A stretch of DNA of 11,167 nucleotides, from assembly GCA_052389755.1 (NCBI GenBank), contig JBQTHP010000256.1:1-11167 (forward strand). Reading direction: 5' to 3'. Of this stretch, positions 1 through 6,669 are shown piece by piece. Both the position numbers and the translations under genes were made by a program. The notes beneath the pieces were generated by a model. It was given only the letters and a program-made list of their open reading frames with translations, had not been told where the DNA came from and did no database searches. The stretch comes from JBQTHP01 sp052389755. Lineage in GTDB: Bacteria > Pseudomonadota > Gammaproteobacteria > Steroidobacterales > Steroidobacteraceae. Positions within the stretch are counted from its first letter, which is position 1, and each line of letters begins with the position of its first letter.

Positions 1-275
1 GACTGACGTCGCACGCACCCACGCGAAAACGGGGCGGCCCGGTTTGCTCGATTGCGTTTTCATTCGCTTCACGATATTCGCTCGGTGAAAACGCCATCGA
101 GCAAGTCGGGCCGCTCCGCGTCCGCCTGCTTTCCGCGCGGCGACGGACTTGCTGCGACGTGGAGCCGCCATGCGGGCAAGCCCGAATTGACCGAGCGAAT
201 ATCGTGGAGCGACTGAAAACGCCATCGAGCAAACCGGGCCGCCCCGTTTTCGCGTGGGTGCGTGCGACGTCAGTC
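1..275. repeat. Long imperfect inverted repeat (two 85-bp arms) at the parC 3' end
   Basis: Bases 1-85 are the reverse complement of 191-275 with 3 mismatches (at 53, 63 and 69 of the left arm); the outermost 52 bases of each arm match perfectly. The arms are separated by 105 bases. The right arm includes the parC stop codon (272-270) and its last Asp codon, so the left arm starts with an inverted copy of the end of parC. The left arm begins at the first base of the window, so its true outer boundary is unseen and the symmetry may continue. The 1-269 stretch shows no convincing gene. It could be a mobile repeat family member, a very large bidirectional hairpin between convergent genes, or a contig-end assembly palindrome. 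The pairing is read directly; the interpretation is open. Confidence 0.9.
29..247. repeat. Three copies of a 34-bp motif inside the inverted repeat
   Basis: A 34-bp unit beginning TGAAAACGCCATCGAGCAA and continuing into a GGGCCGC-rich half occurs at 214-247 on the plus strand. It occurs again at 86-119 on the plus strand with 4 differences, and at 29-62 on the minus strand with 1 difference. Only the outer two copies belong to the 85-bp arms; the central copy lies in the loop as a direct repeat of the right one. This makes the region a small cluster of one repeat unit in both orientations and not just a simple hairpin. Spacing (23 and 94 bp) and mixed orientation do not fit CRISPR. I do not recognise the family. 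Confidence 0.8.
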
Positions 276-2558
276 GTCCGAGTCCTTCTCTCCGTTCTTC
301 TTCGGCGGCGCCTGGCTCTCGACTTCGAGCCGTTCCACCTTGCGCCAGCCGCGCGGCAGCACCGCGCCGCGCTGCGCGCGCTGGCCGCGATACTCCTTGA
401 GCTCCGCCCAGCTGAGCGTCATGCGCCGATCGCCGGACCAGATGACGAGCGTACCGCCGGGCTGGACGACGGTGAGCCCCGTCAGAAATTCCTCGCGCGA
501 GGCGGCTTTCTTCGATGGAATGTCGAAGAGCTTGTTGCCCTTGCCGCGCGGCAGCTCCGGCACGTCGGTTACCGGAAACACCAGCATCTTGCCGTCACTG
601 TTCACGACCGCGACGAGCGATTCCGGCGACGGCACGAACGCAGGCGCCAGCACGAGCGCCTTGTCGGGCACGGTGAGCACGGTCTTGCCCGCCCGCCGGT
701 CCGTGATCAGTTCCTTGAGGCGGACGGTGAAGCCGTAACCGGCATCCGTCGCGAGCAGCCAGAGATCTTCGGGTTCGCCGAGCATTGCGCCTGCGAACCT
801 CGCGCCATCGGGCGGATTCAGGCGACCGGAGAGCGGCTCGCCCTGGCCGCGCGCGGACGCGAGGCTGTGCGCCGGCAGCGCGTACGTGCGCCCTGTGCTG
901 TCGATGAAGATCGCCTGCTGCAGGCTGCGCCCCCGCGCCGCGGACTGATAGGCGTCGCCGGTCTTGTACGACAACGTGCGCGGGTCGAGCTCGTGGCCCT
1001 TGCCCGCACGTGCCCAGCCGCCGGTCGAGAGCACGACGGTCACGGGCTCGTTCGCGATGAGCGCGGTCTCGTCGATCGCCTGCGCGGCTTCGCGCTCGAC
1101 GATCTTCGTGCGACGGTCGTCGCCGTGCTTCTCCGCGTCGGCAGCGATTTCGCTCGCCACGACTTTCTTCAATTTCGCCTTGCTCTTGAGCAGCGCCTCG
1201 ATGTCTTCGCGCTCCGCGGCGAGCTTCTTCTGCTCCTCGCGGATCTTCATCTCCTCGAGCTTCGCGAGGTGCCGCAGCTTCGTCTCGAGGATCGCTTCGG
1301 CCTGTTCCTCGGAGAGCTTGAAGCGCTTCATGAGCACGGGCTTCGGCTCGTCCTCGCGACGGATGATCTTGATCACCTCGTCGAGATTGAGATAGACGAC
1401 GAGCAGTCCCTCGAGGACGTGCAGCCGCTTAGCAACTTTCTCGAGCCGGTACTTCAGGCGCCGCGTGACGGTCGCGACGCGAAACTCGAGCCAGTCCGTG
1501 AGGATCCCCTTCAGACCCATCACGCGCGGCCGGCCGTCGAGGCCGATGATGTTCAGGTTCACGCGGTAGTTGCGCTCGAGGTCGGTGGTGGCGAAGAGGT
1601 GATTCATCACCTCCACCATGTCGATCCGGTTCGAGCGCGGCACGATCACGAGGCGCGTGGGATTCTCGTGATCGGACTCGTCGCGCAGGTCATCGACCAT
1701 CGGCAGCTTCTTCGCGCGCATCTGCTCGGCGATCTGTTCCTGCACGCGGCTGCCCGACACCTGATACGGAAAGGACGTGATGACCGCGTTGCCGTCCTCT
1801 ATCTCCCACGTCGCGCGCGCCTTGAAGCTGCCGACGCCCTTGTCGTAGAACTCCTTGAGATCGGCACGCGGCGAGATGATCTCTGCGCCCGTCGGCAGGT
1901 CCGGGCCCTTCACGTGCTTCATGAGCGCCACGGTCGTCGCGTCCGGGTCATCGAGCAGATGAATGCACGCCGCCGCGATCTCGCGCAGGTTGTGCGGCGG
2001 AACGTCGGTCGCCATGCCGACCGCGATACCCTGCGTGCCGTTCAGCAGCAGGTTCGGCAGGCGCGCGGGCATGATCACGGGCTCATCGAGCGTGCCGTCG
2101 AAATTCGGCGTCCAGTCGACCGTGCCGTCCGCGAGCTCGCCGAGCAGCACGTCGGCGTACTTCGTGAGCTTCGCCTCGGTGTAGCGCATCGCCGCGAACG
2201 ACTTCGGATCGTCCTGTGAGCCCCAGTTGCCCTGCCCGTCGACGATCGGATAGCGGTAGGCGAACGACTGCGCCATGAGCACCATCGCCTCGTAGCAGGC
2301 CGAGTCGCCGTGCGGATGGAACTTGCCGATCACGTCGCCGACGGTGCGCGCGGATTTCTTGTGCTTCGACGCCGCGGAGAGCCCGAGCTCGCTCATCGCG
2401 TAGGTGATGCGCCGCTGCACCGGCTTCAGGCCATCGCCCAGCGCCGGCAGCGCGCGATCGAGAATGACGTACATCGAGTAGTCGAGGTAGGCCTTCTCCG
2501 TGAAGGTCTTGAGGGCCTGTTTCTCGATGCCTTCGAAGTTCAGTTCCTGGTCCTGCAT
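270..2558 (-). CDS. parC: DNA topoisomerase IV subunit A (ParC)
   Basis: This is the cleavage and religation subunit of topoisomerase IV, which with ParE unlinks replicated chromosomes and relaxes supercoils in the cytoplasm. The 762 residues are close to the roughly 750 of enterobacterial ParC. The N-terminal breakage-reunion domain shows the DYSMYVILDRALP motif (about 26-39), the helix region KFHPHGDSACYE (79-90) and the catalytic tyrosine Y126 in AAMRYTEAK. A coiled-coil-rich stretch (about 360-470) precedes a C-terminal beta-pinwheel domain with KGHELDPRTL-type blades. The quinolone-determining positions are the unaltered Ser (S86) and Glu (E90), aligned to S80 and E84 of E. coli ParC, so no classic resistance change is seen. 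The absence of a clear GyrA box and the parE neighbour favour ParC over GyrA. The ATG at 2558 is preceded by GGAG six bases upstream. It lies 106 bp downstream of parE on the same strand, so co-transcription is likely. The last codon and stop lie inside a long inverted repeat. Confidence 0.97.
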   Translation of the reverse strand: MQDQELNFEGIEKQALKTFTEKAYLDYSMYVILDRALPALGDGLKPVQRRITYAMSELGLSAASKHKKSARTVGDVIGKFHPHGDSACYEAMVLMAQSFAYRYPIVDGQGNWGSQDDPKSFAAMRYTEAKLTKYADVLLGELADGTVDWTPNFDGTLDEPVIMPARLPNLLLNGTQGIAVGMATDVPPHNLREIAAACIHLLDDPDATTVALMKHVKGPDLPTGAEIISPRADLKEFYDKGVGSFKARATWEIEDGNAVITSFPYQVSGSRVQEQIAEQMRAKKLPMVDDLRDESDHENPTRLVIVPRSNRIDMVEVMNHLFATTDLERNYRVNLNIIGLDGRPRVMGLKGILTDWLEFRVATVTRRLKYRLEKVAKRLHVLEGLLVVYLNLDEVIKIIRREDEPKPVLMKRFKLSEEQAEAILETKLRHLAKLEEMKIREEQKKLAAEREDIEALLKSKAKLKKVVASEIAADAEKHGDDRRTKIVEREAAQAIDETALIANEPVTVVLSTGGWARAGKGHELDPRTLSYKTGDAYQSAARGRSLQQAIFIDSTGRTYALPAHSLASARGQGEPLSGRLNPPDGARFAGAMLGEPEDLWLLATDAGYGFTVRLKELITDRRAGKTVLTVPDKALVLAPAFVPSPESLVAVVNSDGKMLVFPVTDVPELPRGKGNKLFDIPSKKAASREEFLTGLTVVQPGGTLVIWSGDRRMTLSWAELKEYRGQRAQRGAVLPRGWRKVERLEVESQAPPKKNGEKDSDD

Positions 2559-2576
2559 CAGCAGCTCCGTTCGGCG

Positions 2577-2611
2577 GGCTGAAGGCTGAGGGCCGAAGGC
2601 CGAGGGCCCGA
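2577..2611. repeat. Imperfect heptanucleotide tandem array between parE and parC
   Basis: Five consecutive 7-bp units read on the plus strand are GGCTGAA, GGCTGAG, GGCCGAA, GGCCGAG and GGCCCGA. They fill a third of the 106-bp gap between the parE stop and the parC start, ending about 19 bp upstream of the parC ATG. In the minus-strand mRNA they form the leader immediately before the parC ribosome-binding site. No stem with a T-run is present, so this is not an obvious terminator. Such short GC-rich arrays can vary in copy number by slipped-strand mispairing. Confidence 0.75.
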
Positions 2612-2664
2612 AAGAACGCGACCTCGGCGCTTGCGACTCTCGTTCAGCCGTCTGAGCCCTCTCC

Positions 2665-4557
2665 TCACACCTGCACCTCCGCCAGATTCCCTTTCTCCTC
2701 GAGCCACTCCCGTCGATCGCCGGCGCGCTTCTTCGCGAGCAGCATGTCCATGAGCTGATCGGTGTTGTCCTTCGCGGCGATCGTCAGCTGCACGAGGCGG
2801 CGGGTGCGAGGATCGATCGTCGTCTCGCGCAGCTGCATCGGATTCATCTCACCGAGCCCCTTGAAGCGCGTGACGACGGGCTTCGCGCGCGAATTCTCCT
2901 TCTCGATCCGCTTCACCACCTGGTCGCGCTCGGCCTCGTCGAGCGCATAGAACACCTGCTTGCCCGCATCGATCCGGTACAGCGGCGGCATCGCGACGTA
3001 CACGTGGCCGTGCGAGACGAGGGGACGGAAGTGGCGCAGGAACAGCGCGCACAGAAGCGTCGCGATGTGCTGACCGTCGGAATCGGCATCCGCAAGGATG
3101 CACACCTTGTGATAGCGCAGCTGCGCGAGATCGGCGGAGCCTGGATCGACGCCGAGCGCGACGGAGATGTCGTGCACTTCCTGGCTCGCCGCGATCTCGC
3201 CCGCGTCGAGCTCCCAGGTGTTCAGGATCTTGCCGCGCAACGGCATGATCGCCTGAAAATCCTTGTCGCGCGCCTGCTTGGCCGAGCCGCCCGCCGAGTC
3301 GCCCTCGACGAGAAACAGCTCCGAGCGCTCCGGCTCCTGGCACGAGCAGTCGGCAAGCTTGCCCGGAAGCGCCGGGCCCGCCGTGATGCGCTTGCGCGCG
3401 ACGCGCTGCGAGGCCTTGAGCCGCTCCTGCGCGTTCGCGATGGCGAACTGCGCGATGCGCTCGCCCGCATCCGGGTGCTGGTTCAGCCACAGCGCCATCG
3501 CATCGCGCACGTTGTTCTCGACCAGCGGCGCGGCATCGCGCGAACCGAGCCGTTCCTTCATCTGACCCGCGAACTGCGGCTCGCGGATCTTCACCGAGAG
3601 GACGTAGTTCGCCTTCTGCCATATGTCCTCGGGCGCGAGCTTGATGCCGCGCGGGACGAGGTTGCGGAATTCACAGAATTCGCGCACCGCCTGCGAGACG
3701 CCGGCGCGCAGGCCGTTGACGTGCGTGCCGCCTTCGATCGTGGGGATGAGGTTCACGTAGCTTTCGCCGATCGTGGCTTCGGCATTGGGCGCCCACGCGA
3801 GCGCGTACTCGACGGCGTCGTTGTCCGAGCCCTTCTTGCCGGTGATCGGCTCCGCAGGCAGGCGCTCGGTCTCACCGATCTCCTCGACGAGGTAAGCGCC
3901 CAGATCGCCCGTGTAGAACCACTCGTCCGTTTCCTTGCTCGCCTCGTTGACGAACTTCACGCGCAGGCCGGGGCACAGGACGGCTTTCGCCTTCAGCGTG
4001 TGCTTCAGCTGCGGCACCGAGAACTTGTCCGAGTCGAAGAACTGCGGATCCGGCCAGAAGCGCACCGCGGTGCCGCTGTTGCGCTGGCCGACCGTGCCGA
4101 TCACCTCGAGCGACGACGCGACTTTGCCGCCCTTGAAGCTGATGTTGTATTCCTTGCCGCCGCGCTTCACCCAGCACTCGAGATGCTTCGAGAGAGCGTT
4201 CACGACCGACACGCCGACGCCGTGCAGACCGCCCGAGAACTGGTAGGTCTTGTCCGAGAATTTTCCGCCCGCGTGCAGACGCGTGAGGATCAGCTCGACG
4301 CCGCTCACCTTCTCCTTCGGGTGGATGTCCACCGGCATGCCGCGACCGTCGTCGGCCACTTCGAGCGAGCCGTCCTTGTAGAGCGTGACGGCGATTTCCT
4401 TGCAGTAGCCGGCGATCGCCTCATCGACGCTGTTGTCGATCACCTCGTGCGCCATGTGATTCGGGCGCTGCGTGTGCGTGTACATGCCCGGCCGTCGGCG
4501 TACGGGCTCGAGACCGGTCAGAACTTCGATATCGGAAGCGGTATAGGACTGCGCCAT
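2665..4557 (-). CDS. parE: DNA topoisomerase IV subunit B (ParE)
   Basis: This is the ATPase subunit of topoisomerase IV; ATP binding closes the N-gate and drives strand passage through ParC. The 630 residues equal the E. coli ParE length, while GyrB in this group is usually about 800, so this is ParE and not GyrB. The GHKL ATPase fold is visible as LTGLEPVRRRPGMY (13-26), the Mg-binding Asn in DNSVDEAIAG (41-50), DDGRGMPV (69-76) and the glycine-rich lid GGLHGVGVSVVN (109-120). The TOPRIM domain shows EGDSAGG (418-424) and the metal-binding DADSDG (490-495), followed by PLRGKILN-type and C-terminal ParC-contact sequence ending in LAEVQV. The ATG at 4557 fits the family N-terminus, although no strong Shine-Dalgarno is visible upstream. 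parC follows on the same strand 106 bp downstream. A 101-bp gap separates it from the upstream DUF3501 gene, so it may have its own promoter; I could not assign one convincingly. Confidence 0.98.
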   Translation of the reverse strand: MAQSYTASDIEVLTGLEPVRRRPGMYTHTQRPNHMAHEVIDNSVDEAIAGYCKEIAVTLYKDGSLEVADDGRGMPVDIHPKEKVSGVELILTRLHAGGKFSDKTYQFSGGLHGVGVSVVNALSKHLECWVKRGGKEYNISFKGGKVASSLEVIGTVGQRNSGTAVRFWPDPQFFDSDKFSVPQLKHTLKAKAVLCPGLRVKFVNEASKETDEWFYTGDLGAYLVEEIGETERLPAEPITGKKGSDNDAVEYALAWAPNAEATIGESYVNLIPTIEGGTHVNGLRAGVSQAVREFCEFRNLVPRGIKLAPEDIWQKANYVLSVKIREPQFAGQMKERLGSRDAAPLVENNVRDAMALWLNQHPDAGERIAQFAIANAQERLKASQRVARKRITAGPALPGKLADCSCQEPERSELFLVEGDSAGGSAKQARDKDFQAIMPLRGKILNTWELDAGEIAASQEVHDISVALGVDPGSADLAQLRYHKVCILADADSDGQHIATLLCALFLRHFRPLVSHGHVYVAMPPLYRIDAGKQVFYALDEAERDQVVKRIEKENSRAKPVVTRFKGLGEMNPMQLRETTIDPRTRRLVQLTIAAKDNTDQLMDMLLAKKRAGDRREWLEEKGNLAEVQV

Positions 4558-4658
4558 CGGTGCGATGCGGCGTAAAGCGGATACGAAACGCGCGCTGTCA
4601 GACGCGCGACGAGCGCGCGAATGTTACCAGAACGCGGAGCGCCGAAATGGCGGGGAAA

Positions 4659-5243
4659 TCAAGCGAAATCGGCCAGCAGCGCCCGCTTGACGGGCTCGCT
4701 GACCGCATCGACGGCGTGCCGGTAGTAACCGTGGTCGATGCCCGCGGCGAGCTTTGCGCCGGCGCGCAACGCCTCGATCATCGCCGCCGAGAGCTCGAAG
4801 CGCAGGAAGTGCACGGACGAAGTCTTCTCCTCGTTCTCGCGGTCGAGATCTTCGTCCGCGATGGCGAACACGCGCTCGAAGTCCGCGACCTGGATCCAGC
4901 AGCGCCGCTCGATGCCTTTCATCTTCTCGAGCTGGACGCGGCGCTCTTCGGAATCCGGAAACTCGATGAGCAGCGTCACCTTCCAGTTGCGGCCGTCCGG
5001 AATGAGCGGGTTGTACGCATCGAGCTCCTCCGCGATGCCTTCGGGCTCGAAGATGCGCTCGGTGCGCAGCATCTCCTGCACCTGGTAATGAATCGTCAGC
5101 CGATCCTCGAAGCACCACGTCGTGTGGGGCCCGACTGCGAGCTTGCGATGGCGCTTGTGCTCGAACACACGCTGCCTGAACGCGCTGCGCTCGCGCGCGT
5201 AGCGCTCGAGCGCAAGCAGATCGTCGGCCTTGAGCTTGTCCAT
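4659..5243 (-). CDS. DUF3501 family protein
   Basis: This 194-residue soluble protein of unknown biochemical function is recognised as DUF3501-like. Supporting stretches are LAVGPHTTWCFEDRLTIHYQ (about 35-54), QEMLRTERIFEPEGIAEELD (56-75) and YNPLIPDGRNWKVTLLIEFP (77-96). A C-terminal HGYYRHAVDAV segment (171-181) and an alanine-rich end complete it. No signal peptide, membrane segment or metal-binding CxxC pair is present; only two cysteines occur (C44 and C115). Its ATG at 5243 shares one base with the stop of the upstream Fe-S gene (TGATG), which implies translational coupling and an obligate functional link. An open frame continues far upstream of this ATG inside the Fe-S gene, but that extension is a high-GC shadow. 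From established knowledge, DUF3501 genes commonly follow rubrerythrin and HdrB/GlpC-like Fe-S genes in Proteobacteria. A role in assembling or docking that redox pair is inference only. Confidence 0.85.
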   Translation of the reverse strand: MDKLKADDLLALERYARERSAFRQRVFEHKRHRKLAVGPHTTWCFEDRLTIHYQVQEMLRTERIFEPEGIAEELDAYNPLIPDGRNWKVTLLIEFPDSEERRVQLEKMKGIERRCWIQVADFERVFAIADEDLDRENEEKTSSVHFLRFELSAAMIEALRAGAKLAAGIDHGYYRHAVDAVSEPVKRALLADFA

Positions 5244-6604
5244 CAGACGCCGTACGCCATGCGCAGGAGCCTGAGCGGGTGCGTCGGCGGACGCTGCTGC
5301 TCGAGCCCGCTCTCGATCTGATGCCCGGCCAACGGGCAGTCGCTCGCGTAGTGGTCGCCCTTGGAGGCTTCCACGCGCTGCATCACCGGCCTGCCGATCT
5401 TCACCGACGCTGCGCGAAACTCCTTCTTCACCGCGTACGTGCCGTTGTGGCCGGAGCATCGCTCGATCAGCTCGACGCTCGTGTCGGGCACGAGTTTCAG
5501 GATGTCGCGCGTCTTGTAGCCGATGTTCTGCACGCGCAGGTGGCAGGGCACGTGATAGCTCACCTTGCCGAGAGCTCTCTTGAAGTCCGTGCGCAGGAGG
5601 CCCGCACGATGGCGCAGCATCAGGTACTCGAAGGGATCGAAGATGCGTTCGCGCACGGCCTGCACGTCGGCATCGTCGGGAAACATCAGCGGCAGCTCCT
5701 GCTTGAACATGAGCACGCACGAGGGGATCGGCGCGACGATGTCGAGTCCGTCGTCGATCGAGCGCTTCAGCTGCGGGATATTGAATGCCTTCAGGCGGGC
5801 GATGCTCTCGAGGTCTCCGAGCTCGAGCTTCGGCATGCCGCAGCAGCGCTCCTGCGGCACAAGCGAGACCGGAATGCCATTGTGCTCGAAGATCGCGACG
5901 AGATCCTCGTCGAGCTCGGGCTCGTTGCGATTCCCGTAGCAGGTCGTGAAGAGCGCGACGCGTCCGCGCGTCTCCTCGGTCGCCTGAATGCCCTCCGCGG
6001 CGCTCGCCGCATCCGCCGATTTTCGCTTTCCGAGTCGTCTGCGCGCCGTTCGCGACTGATACGTCGGCACCGGTGCCGTTCGATCCACGCCGAATGCCTT
6101 CTCGAGAACCGCGCGGCCGACGCGGCTCCGATTCGCCGCATTCACGACCTCGGCGACGACCGGGATTCCTGCGAGCCGCCCGACCACCTCGGGCGAGGCG
6201 AGCACGCGATCGCGCACCGAAACGCCCTCGTTCCGGAAGTGCACGGCCTTCGCGCGCAGCATGAGATGCGGAAAGTCGACGTTCCACGGATGCGGCGGCA
6301 CGTACGGGCATTTCGTCATGAAGCACATGTCGCAGAGGTAGCAGTGATCCACGACCTCCCAGAACGCGTGTTTCTCGACGGCATGGACCTCGCCGGTCGG
6401 GGTCTCGTCTACGGCATCGAACAGCGTGGGGAACGCATTGCACAGGCTGAAGCAGCGCCGACACCCGTGACAGATGTCGAAGACGCGCTCGAGCTCCTTC
6501 GTGAGCGCTGCTTCGTCGTAGAACGCTTCGGTTTGCCAGTCGATCGGATGGCGCGTCGGCGCTTCGAGGCTGCCCTCGCGACCGGTCGGAGTCGACGCAC
6601 TCAT
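5243..6604 (-). CDS. GlpC/HdrB-like Fe-S oxidoreductase (two ferredoxin clusters plus CCG domains)
   Basis: A probable cytoplasmic or peripheral electron-transfer protein of 453 residues, related to GlpC (anaerobic glycerol-3-phosphate dehydrogenase subunit C) and HdrB-type proteins. Near the N-terminus are two [4Fe-4S] motifs: CHGCRRCFSLC (about 45-55) and CYLCDMCFMTKCP (88-100). Two cysteine-rich CCG-type domains follow. The first has C222, C254-C255-G and C296; the second has C354 in PCHLR, C383 in ERCSGHNGTYAVKKE and C423 in SDCPLAG. In the second domain the usual CCG reads CSG and the final CxxC reads CPLA, so two expected ligands are missing. A basic, low-complexity linker (about 180-212) joins the halves. 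I chose the ATG at 6604, which has GAGGGG seven bases upstream. An in-frame ATG at 6631 would put the first nine codons inside an intergenic palindromic repeat. No flavin subunit is encoded nearby, so the donor is unknown. It overlaps the DUF3501 gene by one base. Confidence 0.88.
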   Translation of the reverse strand: MSASTPTGREGSLEAPTRHPIDWQTEAFYDEAALTKELERVFDICHGCRRCFSLCNAFPTLFDAVDETPTGEVHAVEKHAFWEVVDHCYLCDMCFMTKCPYVPPHPWNVDFPHLMLRAKAVHFRNEGVSVRDRVLASPEVVGRLAGIPVVAEVVNAANRSRVGRAVLEKAFGVDRTAPVPTYQSRTARRRLGKRKSADAASAAEGIQATEETRGRVALFTTCYGNRNEPELDEDLVAIFEHNGIPVSLVPQERCCGMPKLELGDLESIARLKAFNIPQLKRSIDDGLDIVAPIPSCVLMFKQELPLMFPDDADVQAVRERIFDPFEYLMLRHRAGLLRTDFKRALGKVSYHVPCHLRVQNIGYKTRDILKLVPDTSVELIERCSGHNGTYAVKKEFRAASVKIGRPVMQRVEASKGDHYASDCPLAGHQIESGLEQQRPPTHPLRLLRMAYGV

Positions 6605-6610
6605 GGAATT

Positions 6611-6616
6611 CCCCTC
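6611..6616 (-). promoter_or_regulatory. Ribosome-binding site of the Fe-S gene, embedded in the repeat arm
   Basis: On the minus strand GAGGGG lies seven bases before the ATG at 6604 and decides that start over the in-frame ATG at 6631. Five of its six bases belong to the outer arm of the palindromic element, so when the outer stem forms the site is paired with the CCCTC complement just after the rubrerythrin stop. Confidence 0.65.
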
Positions 6617-6669
6617 ACCCGCCTCCGGCACCCTCTCCCCCGCCTGCGGGGGAGAGGGTTGGGTGAGGG
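6612..6669. repeat. REP-like palindromic element between the rubrerythrin and Fe-S genes
   Basis: Two nested inverted repeats are present. The outer arms are CCCTCACCC (6612-6620) and GGGTGAGGG (6661-6669). The inner arms are CCCTCTCCCCCG (6631-6642) and CGGGGGAGAGGG (6647-6658) around the 4-base loop CCTG. All arms pair perfectly. Elements of this CCCTCACCC/CCCTCTCCC type are common in intergenic regions of high-GC proteobacteria, which is recalled and not searched here. The element starts one base after the rubrerythrin stop and ends eight bases before the Fe-S gene ATG. There is no T-run on the minus strand, so it is not a canonical terminator. It more likely protects the upstream message or tunes downstream expression. 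Confidence 0.93.

Noticed and set aside
173..184. Small hairpin CGGGCAAGCCCG as the parC terminator
   Set aside because: Five base pairs around a two-base loop and no T-run; too weak to call.
29..247. CRISPR-like array
   Set aside because: Only three units, in mixed orientation and with unequal spacing of 23 and 94 bp; no cas gene is nearby.
3..2219. Long open frame on the plus strand across the tail region and parC
   Set aside because: It is antisense to parC, which has full family motifs. Its arginine/leucine-rich product with no recognisable domain is typical of a shadow frame in high-GC DNA.
270..2558. Subunit A could be GyrA
   Set aside because: The length, the adjacent 630-residue ParE and the lack of a clear GyrA box favour ParC.
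4589..4619. CGCGCG repeats (4589-4594, 4603-4608, 4614-4619) between parE and the DUF3501 gene as a terminator
   Set aside because: The stem is only six self-complementary bases, alternative pairings exist and no T-run follows on the minus strand.
4659..6464. A single 601-residue reading of the DUF3501 frame extending upstream
   Set aside because: The first two thirds are low-complexity Arg/Ala-rich sequence out of frame with the well-supported Fe-S gene. The ATG at 5243 coupled to its stop is the real DUF3501 start.
6605..6631. Upstream ATG at 6631 for the Fe-S gene
   Set aside because: It would encode nine residues from the palindromic repeat and has no suitable ribosome-binding site, whereas GAGGGG is correctly spaced for the ATG at 6604.
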